DNA of 64,000 bases. It comes from Pseudomonas sp. GTDB taxonomy: Bacteria; Pseudomonadota; Gammaproteobacteria; Pseudomonadales; Pseudomonadaceae. The stretch lies in the NCBI RefSeq assembly GCF_030684895.1, contig NZ_JAUXXP010000058.1, positions 1 to 64,000 on the forward strand, written 5' to 3'. Shown piece by piece: positions 54,446 through 64,000 of this stretch. The notes beneath the pieces were generated by a model, which did no database searches, was not told the DNA's origin, and saw only the letters and a program-made list of their open reading frames with translations. Numbering within the stretch: the first letter of the stretch is position 1; the number at the start of each line of letters is the position of its first letter. Both the position numbers and the translations under genes were made by a program.

Positions 54446-54889
54446 ATGCGCGTAGCCCAACTGGCCAAAGCCGCCGCAGTCAGCAGTGAGACCGTGCGCC
54501 ACTACACCGATCTTGGCCTGCTCCGGCCCACGCGCAACCCGGATAACGGCTATCAGACGTATTCCAGCGTCGATCTGCAACGCCTGCGCTTTATCGCCCG
54601 CGCGCGCCGTTTGGGCTTTAGCCTGAAAGACAGCCAGCAAATACTCGCCAGCGCCGATAACGGCCACGCCCCCTGCTCTGAAGTGCGCGACCTGCTGAGT
54701 GAGCGCCTGGCGGCGCTACAGGCGCATATCGAGGAGTGCCAGCGCCTGGCGCTGGTGATGCAGAACGCCTTCGACGACTGGGCCGACAAGGGCGAATGCG
54801 CCCCCGATGGTCAGGCCATCTGCCGCTTGATCGAAGATTTTGAGCCTGATATCGAGCGCCGCCCAGCGACGCCCTGCCCCGCGCACTAA
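54446..54889 (+). CDS. MerR family transcriptional regulator
   Basis: MRVAQLAKAAAVSSETVRHYTDLGLLRPTRNPDNGYQTYSSVDLQRLRFIARARRLGFSL; C-terminal Cys set APC/GEC/AIC. Confidence 0.94.
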   Translation: MRVAQLAKAAAVSSETVRHYTDLGLLRPTRNPDNGYQTYSSVDLQRLRFIARARRLGFSLKDSQQILASADNGHAPCSEVRDLLSERLAALQAHIEECQRLALVMQNAFDDWADKGECAPDGQAICRLIEDFEPDIERRPATPCPAH

Positions 54890-54896
54890 AAACTGC

Positions 54897-55223
54897 TTAC
54901 TGCGCGTAGCGACGATTCAGGCCGGGCGGCACGCCGCTGCTGTCGGTCGGCAACCAGGGACCCTGCGGGTTACTGGCCCAGCTCCAACCAGAATTCCAGC
55001 GGTAATAGGTGCGCTCGCGGTAGTACAGGTGAGGCGCGCCACCGACCACATACACCCCTAATTGCCCATTCCACTGGCTGTCCACCCCAGGTGGTGGGGC
55101 AAAGCGTGGATGGTTGCTGCTGCCACTCGGGCTGGTAACCGGCGCCGTGGCAAGCGGGGCCTGCACGCAGGCACCGAGCCCCAGCAGGCCAACCAGCAGC
55201 GCACCACGCAGTAACGGCCTCAT
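54897..55223 (-). CDS. Small putative lipoprotein, unknown function
   Basis: [19 protein letters not shown] lipobox; start overlaps ccmI stop by 4 nt. Confidence 0.7.
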   Translation of the reverse strand: MRPLLRGALLVGLLGLGACVQAPLATAPVTSPSGSSNHPRFAPPPGVDSQWNGQLGVYVVGGAPHLYYRERTYYRWNSGWSWASNPQGPWLPTDSSGVPPGLNRRYAQ

Positions 55224-56422
55224 GGTGCTTTGCTGTCGGCGCTGTCGATCAGTAGTTGCTGCAGCTCGGTGGTCTTGCTGGCCAGCGGCTGGCTGCTGCC
55301 AATCCACTCGCCGGCCGTGGCGTTGCCGCTGCGCGAAATCCGCGCGACCAGTTGCACCTGCTCGAAGCCGGAGATCTTCAGCTGCGGCATCATCGCATCG
55401 CTGTCCGACAGGCTGACTTTGGCCGGCAAATCCGCCACGGTGAGGCGCTTGACCGCCAGCGGCATCGGCGGCCCGGAGACGGCGCGGGCAAAGATAAATA
55501 CCGCATCGCCCGGCTGCACCTTGGCCTGCAGTTCGGTGGCCAATGCGACCCGTACGGTCAGGCCCTGATTGGTTGCAGGCGCAGCATCGGCCGCAGGCGC
55601 GCCAAGCTGCTCACGGGCGCGATCAATACCGCCCTGAATCGCCATACGCGAAGGGTCTTCCGCCGGCAGCACTGCCACCAGCTGTTGCCAGCGCTCAATC
55701 GCCTGCTGGAACTGCCCGGCTTCATAGGCGGCAATACCGAGCAGGCCGAGGCTGGTGACTTCCGCCGGGTCGGCTTTCAGTGCTTCATCGGTGAGCGCCT
55801 GCAGTTGTTCAGTCCATTGTTTGTCGCCGGAAAAATACAGCGCCTGCGCCCACTGCCCGAGCAGCTCCGGCTCACGTCCGGCTACGTCGATAGCGCGCTC
55901 GAAGGCCACGGCAGCGTCAGTGGCACGCTCCTGAGCCATATAGGTACGGCCGAGGAAGTACCAGCTTTCGGCGGACTTGGGATCGTTCTTCACCGCCGCT
56001 TCCAGGCGTGCAGTCATTTCCTCGATGGTCTTCGGCTGCTGGGCAAAAGCGTGCGCGCGCTCGACATCATCGATGGCGCCCCACTGCTGATACAGGCCAT
56101 AGCCCAGCAGCGGCATCAGCAGTGCAGCAATCAGCGGAATCTTGCTGCCCAACGTGCGCTGGGTCCGCTGCGCCTGCGCGCCTTCGGTATCGGCGAGCAG
56201 CTCGCGGGCTGCCTCATCACGGCCATTGGCCAATTGCTCGGCATTCAGCGCACCCGCGTCGTGCTGGCCTTGCAGATCCAGCAAACGTTCCTGATACAGG
56301 GTCACGTTAAGGGCGGTACGGTCTTCTTCGGCCTGCACCTTGCGCGCACGCAGCACCGGGATCAGCAGAAACGCCAGGGCCGTCAGCAACAGCAGGCCGG
56401 CACATAACCAGAATTCAATCAT
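55220..56422 (-). CDS. ccmI: c-type cytochrome biogenesis protein CcmI
   Basis: N-terminal TM, TPR region, operon position. Confidence 0.94.
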   Translation of the reverse strand: MIEFWLCAGLLLLTALAFLLIPVLRARKVQAEEDRTALNVTLYQERLLDLQGQHDAGALNAEQLANGRDEAARELLADTEGAQAQRTQRTLGSKIPLIAALLMPLLGYGLYQQWGAIDDVERAHAFAQQPKTIEEMTARLEAAVKNDPKSAESWYFLGRTYMAQERATDAAVAFERAIDVAGREPELLGQWAQALYFSGDKQWTEQLQALTDEALKADPAEVTSLGLLGIAAYEAGQFQQAIERWQQLVAVLPAEDPSRMAIQGGIDRAREQLGAPAADAAPATNQGLTVRVALATELQAKVQPGDAVFIFARAVSGPPMPLAVKRLTVADLPAKVSLSDSDAMMPQLKISGFEQVQLVARISRSGNATAGEWIGSSQPLASKTTELQQLLIDSADSKAP

Positions 56423-57048
56423 CAGTCTTTCTTATCCACAGGCGTTTGATTAAGCAGAGCAGCCAGACGCTGCTGTTCATCAGCAGTCAGGCCACTGGCG
56501 ACGGCACCCGGCTTGCGGCGACGACGCAACAGAATGCCCCCAAGCAGGACGAAACCACCGACCAGCAAACCGCCCGGGCCATACCACAGCAGCACAGTGC
56601 GCGGCGTTACCGGCGGTTTGTAGAGGACGAAATCGCCATAGCGGCTGACCAGAAAATCAATGATCTGCTCATTGCTCTGGCCTTCCTCCAGCATGCGGAA
56701 GATCTGCGCACGCAGGTCCATGGCAATCGGCGCATCGGAGTCGGCAATGTTCTGGTTCTGGCACTTGGGGCAGCGCAGCTCTTCCACCAGATTACGGTAG
56801 CGCTGGCGCTCGGCCTCAGTGGCAAACTCGTAGGTGTCGATGGCTGCTTGGGCAGTGCCAAGCAAGGCCAGGCCCAATACCGCAGCAACCAGCAAGCGCT
56901 TGAACAAGCCGCTTGAGAGCGTAGCGAGCGAAGGATAGGCAAGGCGAAAGCAGGCGAGGAAGCGGAGTTTACGGGTTGTAAATGAGCATTCCGAGCCTGC
57001 TTTCAACGCAGCATGGCCGAGCGCAGTAGCTCTCATGCGACTTGTCAT
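56422..57048 (-). CDS. ccmH: Cytochrome c-type biogenesis protein CcmH (N-terminus possibly extended by inserted element)
   Basis: [26 protein letters not shown] heme-handling motif; C-terminal TM; translation start uncertain. Confidence 0.92.
   Translation of the reverse strand: MTSRMRATALGHAALKAGSECSFTTRKLRFLACFRLAYPSLATLSSGLFKRLLVAAVLGLALLGTAQAAIDTYEFATEAERQRYRNLVEELRCPKCQNQNIADSDAPIAMDLRAQIFRMLEEGQSNEQIIDFLVSRYGDFVLYKPPVTPRTVLLWYGPGGLLVGGFVLLGGILLRRRRKPGAVASGLTADEQQRLAALLNQTPVDKKD
56915..57034. repeat. Structured MITE/REP-like insertion of about 120 bp at 5' end of ccmH
   Basis: Imperfect terminal inverted repeats beginning GAGAGC; internal 10-bp perfect arms GAAAGCAGGC/GCCTGCTTTC (56946-56955 and 56995-57004); inner TTTAC/GTAAA stem. 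Confidence 0.6.
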
Positions 57049-57581
57049 GGCTGCACCTCATCGACCAACTCCTGATACAGCGGCGCCAGCTGTTCGCGCC
57101 AGACGCGCTCATCGATCACCCCGACAAACTTGTGCCGGATGATGCCGGCCTTGTCGATCAGGAAGGTCTCTGGCGCGCCGTATACCCCCAGGTCCAGACC
57201 CAGAGTGCCGCGCGCATCGTTAATGTTCAGCTGATAGGGGTCATGGAATTCCACTAACCACTTCTGCGCGGCGCCGTTGTCATCCTTGTAGTTGACCCCA
57301 TAAATGGTCACGCCCAGCTTGGCCAGCTTGTTCAGCACCGGGTGCTCAACGCGGCAAGCCACACACCAGGTGGCCCAGACGTTGACCAGCGCCGGCTTGC
57401 CCTTGAGGTCGGCCTCGGTGAGCGTCTTACCGTCCTGCACCGATGGCAGGGAGAACGCCGGCAACGGTTTGCCGATCAGCGCCGAAGGCAACTCGGTAGG
57501 ATCGAGGAACAGCCCACGATAGAGAAACACCGCCACGCCAAGAAAGACCAACAGCGGTAACAGCAGCAGTAAACGCTTCAT
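57045..57581 (-). CDS. ccmG: Thiol:disulfide interchange protein CcmG/DsbE
   Basis: Thioredoxin fold; VNVWATWCVACRVEHP (WCVAC). Confidence 0.96.
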   Translation of the reverse strand: MKRLLLLLPLLVFLGVAVFLYRGLFLDPTELPSALIGKPLPAFSLPSVQDGKTLTEADLKGKPALVNVWATWCVACRVEHPVLNKLAKLGVTIYGVNYKDDNGAAQKWLVEFHDPYQLNINDARGTLGLDLGVYGAPETFLIDKAGIIRHKFVGVIDERVWREQLAPLYQELVDEVQP

Positions 57582-59551
57582 GCCTGCGCCCCTGCCATGC
57601 CCAGTGCATCACGCACGCGGGTGCGCACCTTCATGCGGTAGCGCTTATCACTGGCAGCCAGAAAGCCACCGAAGCCCATCAGCAACGCGCCGAACCAGAT
57701 CCAGCGCACGAAGGGTTTGATATGCACGCGCACTGCCCAGGCGCCATCTTCCAGTGGCTCACCGAGGGCGACGAACAGGTCGCGGGTGATCCCGGCATCG
57801 ATACCGGCCTCGGTCATCACCGACTGCTGCACGGTATACAGACGCTTCTCCGGGTGTAGCACGGCAATCTGCTTGCCGTCTTCGAGGATGCGCACCGTGC
57901 CTTTGTCGGAGGTAAAGTTCGGCCCCTCGAAGTGCTCGGCGCCCTCGAAGATAAACTGATAGCCACCAATATCCACCGACTCACCCGGCGCCATACGCAT
58001 ATCGCGCTCGAAGCTGCCCATGCTGGTCAGCACCACGCCCAGGGCGCATACCGCCATGCCCAGGTGCGCGGTCTGCATGCCCCAGTAGCTGCGGGTCAGG
58101 CTCGGAAGACCACGGAAAAAGCCCTTGTGGCGGTTTTTTTCGACGATGTCGCGCAGCCCGGCCAGTACCACCCAGGCAGACAGCAGGCACACGCCGAGCA
58201 CCGCCCAGTTGAAGTCGCCGACCAGGAAGGTGGCGATCACTGCCAACACCACGCTGCCAATCAGCACCGGGGCGAGCATGCTCAGCAGCCACTGCAGCGG
58301 CGTGTCTTTCCAGCGCACCAGCACGCCGACCGCGATCATCGCCATCAGCAGGCCCATCAGCGGCACAAACAAGGCGTTGAAGTACGGCGGGCCGACCGAC
58401 AGCTTGGCCCCGGTCATGGCGTCCAGCACCAGCGGGTAGAGGGTACCGAGCAGAATCATCGCCGCGGCCACCACCAGAATCAGGTTATTGACCAGCAGCA
58501 GGGTTTCCCGCGACCACAGAGCAAAGCCGACCTGGCTCTTGACCACCGGCGCACGCACGGCGAACAGCGCCAAGGAGCTGCCCACCACCAACAACAGGAA
58601 GGCCAGGATAAACACGCCGCGCTCAGGGTCGCTGGCGAAGGCATGCACCGAAGTCAGCACGCCAGAGCGCACCAGGAAAGTCCCCAACAGGCTGAGGGAG
58701 AATGCGGCAATCGCCAGCAGCACGGTCCAGATTTTGTACCCGCCGCGTTTTTCCGTCACGGCCAGGGTGTGGATCAGCGCAGTGCCGACCAGCCAGGGCA
58801 TAAAGGAAGCGTTTTCCACCGGGTCCCAGAACCACCAGCCGCCCCAGCCAAGTTCGTAGTAGGCCCACCAGGAGCCCAGGGCGATACCGATACCAAGGAA
58901 GGCCCAGGCGACGATGGTCCACGGCCGCGACCAGCGCGCCCAGGCAGCGTCCAGCTTACCGCCGAGCAAGGCGGCAATGGCAAAAGCGAAGGCCACAGAA
59001 AAGCCGACATAGCCCATATAGAGCATCGGCGGATGGATGATCAGGCCGAAGTCCTGCAGCAGCGGATTGAGGTCGCGGCCATCAACCGGGGTATTGAACA
59101 GCAGGCGCTCGAACGGGTTGGAGGTGATGATCAAAAACAGCAGAAAACCGATGCTGATAATGCCCATCACCGCCAGCACGCGGGCGAGCATCTCTTCCGG
59201 CAGTTGGCGCGAGAAGATCGATACGGCAAAGGTCCAGCCCGCGAGGATCAGGCCCCAGAGCAGCAGCGAACCTTCGTGGGCACCCCACACAGCGCTGAAT
59301 TTGTAGTACCAGGGCAGTGCGCTGTTGGAGTTGTTGGCCACGTAGGCGACGCTGAAATCGTCGACCATAAAGGCGTAGGTCAGGCAGATAAAGGCAAACA
59401 GCATAAAGCTGAACTGCCCCCAGGCGGCAGGCTGGGCCAGGCTCATCCATTGCCGATCACCACGCCAGGCACCGATCAGCGGCAGTGTTGCCTGCACCAG
59501 CGCCATGCACAGCGCAAGAATCATCGCCAGATGGCCAAGTTCGGGGATCAT
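57578..59551 (-). CDS. ccmF: Heme lyase subunit CcmF
   Basis: Multi-[21 protein letters not shown]. Confidence 0.98.
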   Translation of the reverse strand: MIPELGHLAMILALCMALVQATLPLIGAWRGDRQWMSLAQPAAWGQFSFMLFAFICLTYAFMVDDFSVAYVANNSNSALPWYYKFSAVWGAHEGSLLLWGLILAGWTFAVSIFSRQLPEEMLARVLAVMGIISIGFLLFLIITSNPFERLLFNTPVDGRDLNPLLQDFGLIIHPPMLYMGYVGFSVAFAFAIAALLGGKLDAAWARWSRPWTIVAWAFLGIGIALGSWWAYYELGWGGWWFWDPVENASFMPWLVGTALIHTLAVTEKRGGYKIWTVLLAIAAFSLSLLGTFLVRSGVLTSVHAFASDPERGVFILAFLLLVVGSSLALFAVRAPVVKSQVGFALWSRETLLLVNNLILVVAAAMILLGTLYPLVLDAMTGAKLSVGPPYFNALFVPLMGLLMAMIAVGVLVRWKDTPLQWLLSMLAPVLIGSVVLAVIATFLVGDFNWAVLGVCLLSAWVVLAGLRDIVEKNRHKGFFRGLPSLTRSYWGMQTAHLGMAVCALGVVLTSMGSFERDMRMAPGESVDIGGYQFIFEGAEHFEGPNFTSDKGTVRILEDGKQIAVLHPEKRLYTVQQSVMTEAGIDAGITRDLFVALGEPLEDGAWAVRVHIKPFVRWIWFGALLMGFGGFLAASDKRYRMKVRTRVRDALGMAGAQA

Positions 59552-60036
59552 TGTGCGTACTCCGATGGGGACGCCTGCTTGGCCGCTTTGGCCGCGTCGT
59601 GTTTCTGCTGCATACCGCTCTGCTCCAGGGCCTGCATGACTTCCGGCGGCATATAGTTCTCATCGTGTTTGGCCAGCACCTCATCGGCGATCAGCACACC
59701 ATTGGCGTCGAGCTTGCCCATGGCGACGATGCCCTGCCCTTCGCGGAACAGGTCCGGGAGGATGCCGGTAAAGCGAATGGTCACGCTCTTGGCGCCGTCG
59801 GTGACGACAAAGTCGGTTTCCAGCGAATCGCTTGAGCGCGTCACCGAGCCCTCTTCGACCAGGCCACCCGCGCGGATACGGGTGTCCTGTGGGGCTTCGC
59901 CGTTGGCGATCTGCGTGGGGGTGTAGAACAGGTTGATATTCTGCTGCAGCGCACTGAGGGCCAGGGCCACGGCAATGCCGACACCGGCAATGATGGCCAG
60001 GACGATATACAGGCGTTTTTTACGCACGGGGTTCAC
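59548..60036 (-). CDS. ccmE: Cytochrome c maturation heme chaperone CcmE
   Basis: [13 protein letters not shown] heme-binding His motif. Confidence 0.98.
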   Translation of the reverse strand: MNPVRKKRLYIVLAIIAGVGIAVALALSALQQNINLFYTPTQIANGEAPQDTRIRAGGLVEEGSVTRSSDSLETDFVVTDGAKSVTIRFTGILPDLFREGQGIVAMGKLDANGVLIADEVLAKHDENYMPPEVMQALEQSGMQQKHDAAKAAKQASPSEYAQ

Positions 60037-60209
60037 TTCGACTCCTCCCGGCGCAAACGACGCGCCTCGTCTTGCAGAAAACGGCGACGCGCCAGGATTG
60101 GCAGCGCCACATTCAGCCCCAGCACGGCCAGGCTGATGGCATAACAGGACCAGACATAAGGCCCGTGGGTGCCCATGGCGAGAAACTCGCTAAAGCTGGC
60201 GAAACTCAT
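60033..60209 (-). CDS. ccmD: Heme exporter protein CcmD
   Basis: [30 protein letters not shown]; short TM protein in ccm operon. Confidence 0.93.
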   Translation of the reverse strand: MSFASFSEFLAMGTHGPYVWSCYAISLAVLGLNVALPILARRRFLQDEARRLRREESK

Positions 60210-60973
60210 TGGCCTTTCTCCACCAGCGCCTTGACCTCGGCTTTGGCCCAACTGCTGCGCGCCTCACGTTTGAGCACTTCCAGGCGCATGCGCAGCAGCA
60301 GCACCGCGCCAAAGAAGCAGTAGAACCCCAGCACCATGATCAGCAACGGCATCCACATCTCGAACGGCATGGCCGGTTTGGACACCACGCTGAAGGTGGC
60401 GGGCTGGTGCAGGGTATTCCACCACTCCACCGAGTATTTGATGATCGGGATATTCACCACGCCAACAATCGCCAGCACCGCACAGGCCTTGGCCGCGCTG
60501 TCGCGGTTGGTGATGGCATTGCCCAGGGCAATTACACCGAAATACAGGAACAGCAGAATCAGCATCGAGGTCAGGCGTGCATCCCAGACCCAGTAGGTAC
60601 CCCAGGTCGGCTTGCCCCACACGGCACCCGTTATCAGCGCAATCACGGTCATCCAGGCACCGATGGGCGCCGCCTGCTGCAGAGCGACGTCAGCCAGTTT
60701 CATCTTCCACACCAGGCCGACTATGCCGGCCACCGCCAGCATCACGTAGATCGACTGAGCGAGAAAGGCTGCCGGCACATGGATATAGATGATGCGAAAG
60801 CTATTGCCCTGCTGGTAATCCGGCGGCGCAAAGGCCAGCCCCCAAACCAGGCCAACCACCAGCAGCAAGGCAGCGGCCAGGGCTAACCAGGGCAGCCAGC
60901 GGCGGCTGATTTCATAGAACCACTTGGGCGAGCCGAGCTTGTGAAACCACGTCCAGTTCATCAGGTTACTCAT
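60206..60973 (-). CDS. ccmC: Heme ABC transporter permease CcmC
   Basis: [23 protein letters not shown]. Confidence 0.97.
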   Translation of the reverse strand: MSNLMNWTWFHKLGSPKWFYEISRRWLPWLALAAALLLVVGLVWGLAFAPPDYQQGNSFRIIYIHVPAAFLAQSIYVMLAVAGIVGLVWKMKLADVALQQAAPIGAWMTVIALITGAVWGKPTWGTYWVWDARLTSMLILLFLYFGVIALGNAITNRDSAAKACAVLAIVGVVNIPIIKYSVEWWNTLHQPATFSVVSKPAMPFEMWMPLLIMVLGFYCFFGAVLLLRMRLEVLKREARSSWAKAEVKALVEKGQ

Positions 60974-61037
60974 CAGTGCTAGGGCTGATCAGGGTGCAGG
61001 CAGGCACCCGGTTCAACCGGCCATTCAGGCTTATTGT

Positions 61038-61709
61038 CTACTCAGCGACACTGATCGTCAGACCAGCGGCGATGGCAAAAGGTGTCAAGGTCACCGCCAG
61101 TGCGGTGAGGCTGGCCAACCACAACAGGTGGCCGACCGCCGGCAGTCCTTGCAGGCTGGCTTGTAACGCACCGCTGCCGAGAATCAGCACCGGGATGTAC
61201 AACGGCAAAATCAGCAGCGCGAGCAGCAGGCCGCCGCGCTTGAGGCCCACGGTCAGCGCCGCGCCGACCGCGCCCAACAGGCTCAGCACTGGCGTGCCGA
61301 GTAGCAGGGAGATCAGCAGCACCGGCAGGCAGCGCCCCGGCAAACCGAGCATTAGCGCCAGCAATGGCGCCAACAGTACCAGCGCCAGGCCGGAGAACAG
61401 CCAGTGTGCCAGTACCTTGGCCAGAACCAGAAGAGCCAGGGGGTGCGGCGAAAGGACCCACTGCTCCAGCGAGCCATCCTCAAAATCACTGCGAAACAGC
61501 CCGTCCAGCGAGAGCAGCACGGCCAATAGGGCCGCTACCCACACCAGCCCAGGCGAAAGGCTTTGTAACAACTGCGTCTGTGGCCCCACCGCCAGCGGGA
61601 ACAGGGCAATCACAATGGCAAAAAACACCAGTGGGTTGGCCAGCTCGGCCGGACGACGAAACAACAGACGCGCCTCACGGGCCAGCAATAGGCTAAAGAC
61701 ATTGCTCAT
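61038..61709 (-). CDS. ccmB: Heme exporter protein CcmB
   Basis: Six-TM CcmB family, operon position. Confidence 0.96.
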   Translation of the reverse strand: MSNVFSLLLAREARLLFRRPAELANPLVFFAIVIALFPLAVGPQTQLLQSLSPGLVWVAALLAVLLSLDGLFRSDFEDGSLEQWVLSPHPLALLVLAKVLAHWLFSGLALVLLAPLLALMLGLPGRCLPVLLISLLLGTPVLSLLGAVGAALTVGLKRGGLLLALLILPLYIPVLILGSGALQASLQGLPAVGHLLWLASLTALAVTLTPFAIAAGLTISVAE

Positions 61710-62368
61710 AACGGACGCTGCCCCAGATCAAGCTCGCGGTAGCCGGCCGGCTTGACCGTCAATTCATGGTGCGTGGTCAGCACCACCAGGCCGCCCTGCT
61801 GACAATGCGCGGTCAGATGGTTCTCCAACTGCGCAACCGCCGCTTTATCCAGCGCGGTAAATGGCTCATCCAGCACCCACAGCGGTGGCCCAGGCAGGTA
61901 CAGACGCGCCAGCGCGACACGGCGCTGCTGCCCAGCGGACAGCGTGTGGCAAGGCACATCTTCAAATCCACGCAGCCCCACCGCTGCCAGCGCCTGCCAG
62001 ATGGCCTCGCGCTCGGCGGGCTGATGCAGGGCGCAGAGCCAGGCGAGATTCTCCTCGGCAGTGAGCAAGCCTTTGATGCCCGCGGCATGGCCGATCCACA
62101 ACAGATTGCGCGCCAGCTCAGCGCGCTGCGCCGCCAACGGTCGGCCGTTCAGGCGAATCTCACCGGCAGTCGGTTGCATCAACCCGGCCAACAAGCGCAG
62201 CAGACTGGTCTTGCCACTGCCGTTGGGGCCAGCCACCTGCAGCATCTCACCAGGAACCAGACGCAGCTCCAGCCGCTCGAAGAGCATGCGCCAGTCTCGC
62301 TCACAGGCGAGCGCCACGGCTTCGAGAAGAGGACTGGTCAAGGCATCGGTACCTAAGATGGATGGCAA
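61706..62368 (-). CDS. ccmA: Heme ABC exporter ATP-binding protein CcmA
   Basis: Walker [18 protein letters not shown]; signature [15 protein letters not shown]. Confidence 0.97.
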   Translation of the reverse strand: MPSILGTDALTSPLLEAVALACERDWRMLFERLELRLVPGEMLQVAGPNGSGKTSLLRLLAGLMQPTAGEIRLNGRPLAAQRAELARNLLWIGHAAGIKGLLTAEENLAWLCALHQPAEREAIWQALAAVGLRGFEDVPCHTLSAGQQRRVALARLYLPGPPLWVLDEPFTALDKAAVAQLENHLTAHCQQGGLVVLTTHHELTVKPAGYRELDLGQRPL

Positions 62369-62506
62369 AAGCTGTTCAAGTCGGCAGAGTCTTGGCCGCT
62401 ATACTGTGACGCAAGTGGAATGCGCAGCCGAACCAGACGGGGCGCGATTATACATGCCCAACCTCGCCTCCCGCAGTGGGCATTTTCGACAGGGTGTAAC
62501 CCGCCA

Positions 62507-64000
62507 ATGAGCGAAATCAGCAGCCCGCGGCCTATTGCGCCAACGCCCCCCAGCACTCGCCCCAACGCCGTAGCGGCTGATCTGGCGGTGAAACTGCTGC
62601 AGCCCATGCAAGGCCTGCTGGCCAGCGGTGAAACCGCCAAGGCCGAAGTCATTGCCCTCAAGGAAGTGGCGCAGAGCTTTCAGATACTGCTCAAGCTGAC
62701 CCTGAATAACGGCAGCCAGACCACCCTGGAAGCCAGTAGCCCGCGCCCGCTTGCCCAGGGCACATCCCTGGCCGTAACCGCCCTGTCGGAAACTCGCCTG
62801 GCCCTGTCCGTACTGATGGGCGGTGAAAAACCCCTGACTAGCCTGGACCTTGATCAGTTACCGGTTGGCACCCTGCTACAGGGCAAGGTGGTGGCGCGCG
62901 AGCAACTGCTGCAAACCCGCTCGCAGCAAGTGATCTACAAGGTGCTGGTCAGCCTGCTCAACACGCCGCTGGCTGGCAGCAAGCTGTCTCTGGAAACCCC
63001 CTTGGCACTCCCTTTGGGCAGCCTGCTCAGCGCTCAGGTACAAGGCAGCCAGGCGTTGAACTTCTTGCCGCTAAGCGGCCGCCTGGATCAGCTCGCGCTG
63101 AGCCAGCAACTGGGCAGCCAAAGCAACCGCCAAGGCTCCCTGGAGGGCTTGTTTAGCGCTCTGCAAGGGCTGCGCGGCAATGCCGAGATGAGTGAAGGCC
63201 TGCGCACCAGCATCGATAAACTCTTCGGCGCCCTGCCCGACGCCGCTCAATTGAGCACCGCCAAAGGCCTGGCCACTGCCCTGGAAAACAGCGGCATCCT
63301 GCTGGAAAGCAAATTGCTCGGTGGCCAGGGCCAGGCGCTGCCAAGCGACCTGAAAGCCAACCTGCTGCGCCTGATCACCCAATTGCTGCCCAACCTGTCA
63401 GCCGGCACACCACTGGCCGCGGCCAATGCCGGCTCAGCCCTGGCCCAGGCGATGCCAGCACTGGCCCGCGACCTGCTCGGCAGCCTGGGCAAAGCCACCA
63501 GCCGCCAGCAAGCGTTGAACTTCCCCCTGCCCTCACGCCTGCTGCAGGCGATGGAAGGTGAAGCCGATCTGGAAACCCTGCTGAAGCTCGCCGCTGCAGC
63601 CATCTCACGCCTGCAGACCCACCAGCTCTCCAGCCTGGCGCAGAGTCAGGTCGGCCCGGACGGCAACCTGTTGACCACCTGGCAACTGGAGCTGCCCATG
63701 CGCAACCAACAGGAGCTAGTGCCACTGCAGGTAAAAATCCAGCGCGATGAAAGTAACCCGCAAGGCAAGCCCGAGAAAAAGGAAACCCTGTGGAAAGTCG
63801 AGTTGGCCTTCGACCTTGATCCGCTGGGGCCCCTACAAGTGCAGGCGCAACTGGCCCACGGTCGCCTTTCGAGCCAGCTATGGGCCGAACGCAGCAGCAC
63901 CGTCAGCCTGATCGATGCGGAACTGGACAACCTACGCCAGCGCCTGAACGCCGCCGGTGTGCAGGTTGGCGAATTGGCCTGCAGCCAGGGCACGCCGCCA
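62507..64000 (+). CDS. Flagellar hook-length control (FliK-like) protein, truncated at window edge
   Basis: Open frame of 498 codons with no stop before the edge (MSEISSPRPIAPTPPSTRPNAVAADLAVKLLQPMQ...); FliK C-terminal-like region LQVQAQLAHGRLSSQLWAERSSTVSLIDAELDNLRQRLNAAGVQVGELACSQG; absent from ORF track because it has no stop codon. Confidence 0.85.
   Translation, partial: MSEISSPRPIAPTPPSTRPNAVAADLAVKLLQPMQGLLASGETAKAEVIALKEVAQSFQILLKLTLNNGSQTTLEASSPRPLAQGTSLAVTALSETRLALSVLMGGEKPLTSLDLDQLPVGTLLQGKVVAREQLLQTRSQQVIYKVLVSLLNTPLAGSKLSLETPLALPLGSLLSAQVQGSQALNFLPLSGRLDQLALSQQLGSQSNRQGSLEGLFSALQGLRGNAEMSEGLRTSIDKLFGALPDAAQLSTAKGLATALENSGILLESKLLGGQGQALPSDLKANLLRLITQLLPNLSAGTPLAAANAGSALAQAMPALARDLLGSLGKATSRQQALNFPLPSRLLQAMEGEADLETLLKLAAAAISRLQTHQLSSLAQSQVGPDGNLLTTWQLELPMRNQQELVPLQVKIQRDESNPQGKPEKKETLWKVELAFDLDPLGPLQVQAQLAHGRLSSQLWAERSSTVSLIDAELDNLRQRLNAAGVQVGELACSQGTPP

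Noticed and set aside
57932-59656. 574-aa plus-strand ORF
   Set aside because: Antisense to ccmF, very His/Gln/Arg rich, typical of a shadow ORF

Overview
This is a high-GC Pseudomonas-type chromosomal window made up almost entirely of core genes. No transposase, integrase, prophage, CRISPR array or recognisable defence locus is visible. From left to right it contains: tRNA-Asp (cut by the window edge) and tRNA-Val; a complete Xcp-type type II secretion cluster (gspM to gspE on minus, gspC-gspD divergent on plus); metZ, purF, cvpA, a dedD-like SPOR gene, folC, accD, trpF, truA, fimV, an asd paralogue, asd, leuB, leuD, leuC and a divergent LysR gene; a multi-PAS GGDEF-EAL protein; an hsp20/ibpA-type gene; an SDR; dusC; an Entner-Doudoroff block (eda, edd, pgl); a 7TMR-DISM GGDEF protein; an alpha/beta hydrolase and TetR pair; a tRNA (Glu-Ala)x2 cluster; gltX; an EamA transporter; uvrB; an aromatic aminotransferase; tRNA-Asn and tRNA-Pro; a GH17-like membrane protein; a GXSXG hydrolase overlapping mlaA; a MerR gene; the ccm cytochrome c maturation operon (ccmI to ccmA); and a FliK-like ORF open at the right edge, which is missing from the supplied ORF track. 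No clear new system was found. The best leads are: (1) a structured element of about 120 bp that appears inserted in frame at the start of ccmH; (2) a decayed full-length tRNA-Lys-like sequence, with the conserved U33 lost, next to tRNA-Pro; (3) a ROSE-like RNA thermometer and sigma-32-like promoter upstream of hsp20; (4) a hydrolase translationally overlapping mlaA; (5) a perfect 10-bp hairpin inside the 5' end of truA; (6) an unusual Entner-Doudoroff gene order without local zwf or hexR; and (7) dyad motifs in the xcp and leuC/lysR divergent promoter regions.
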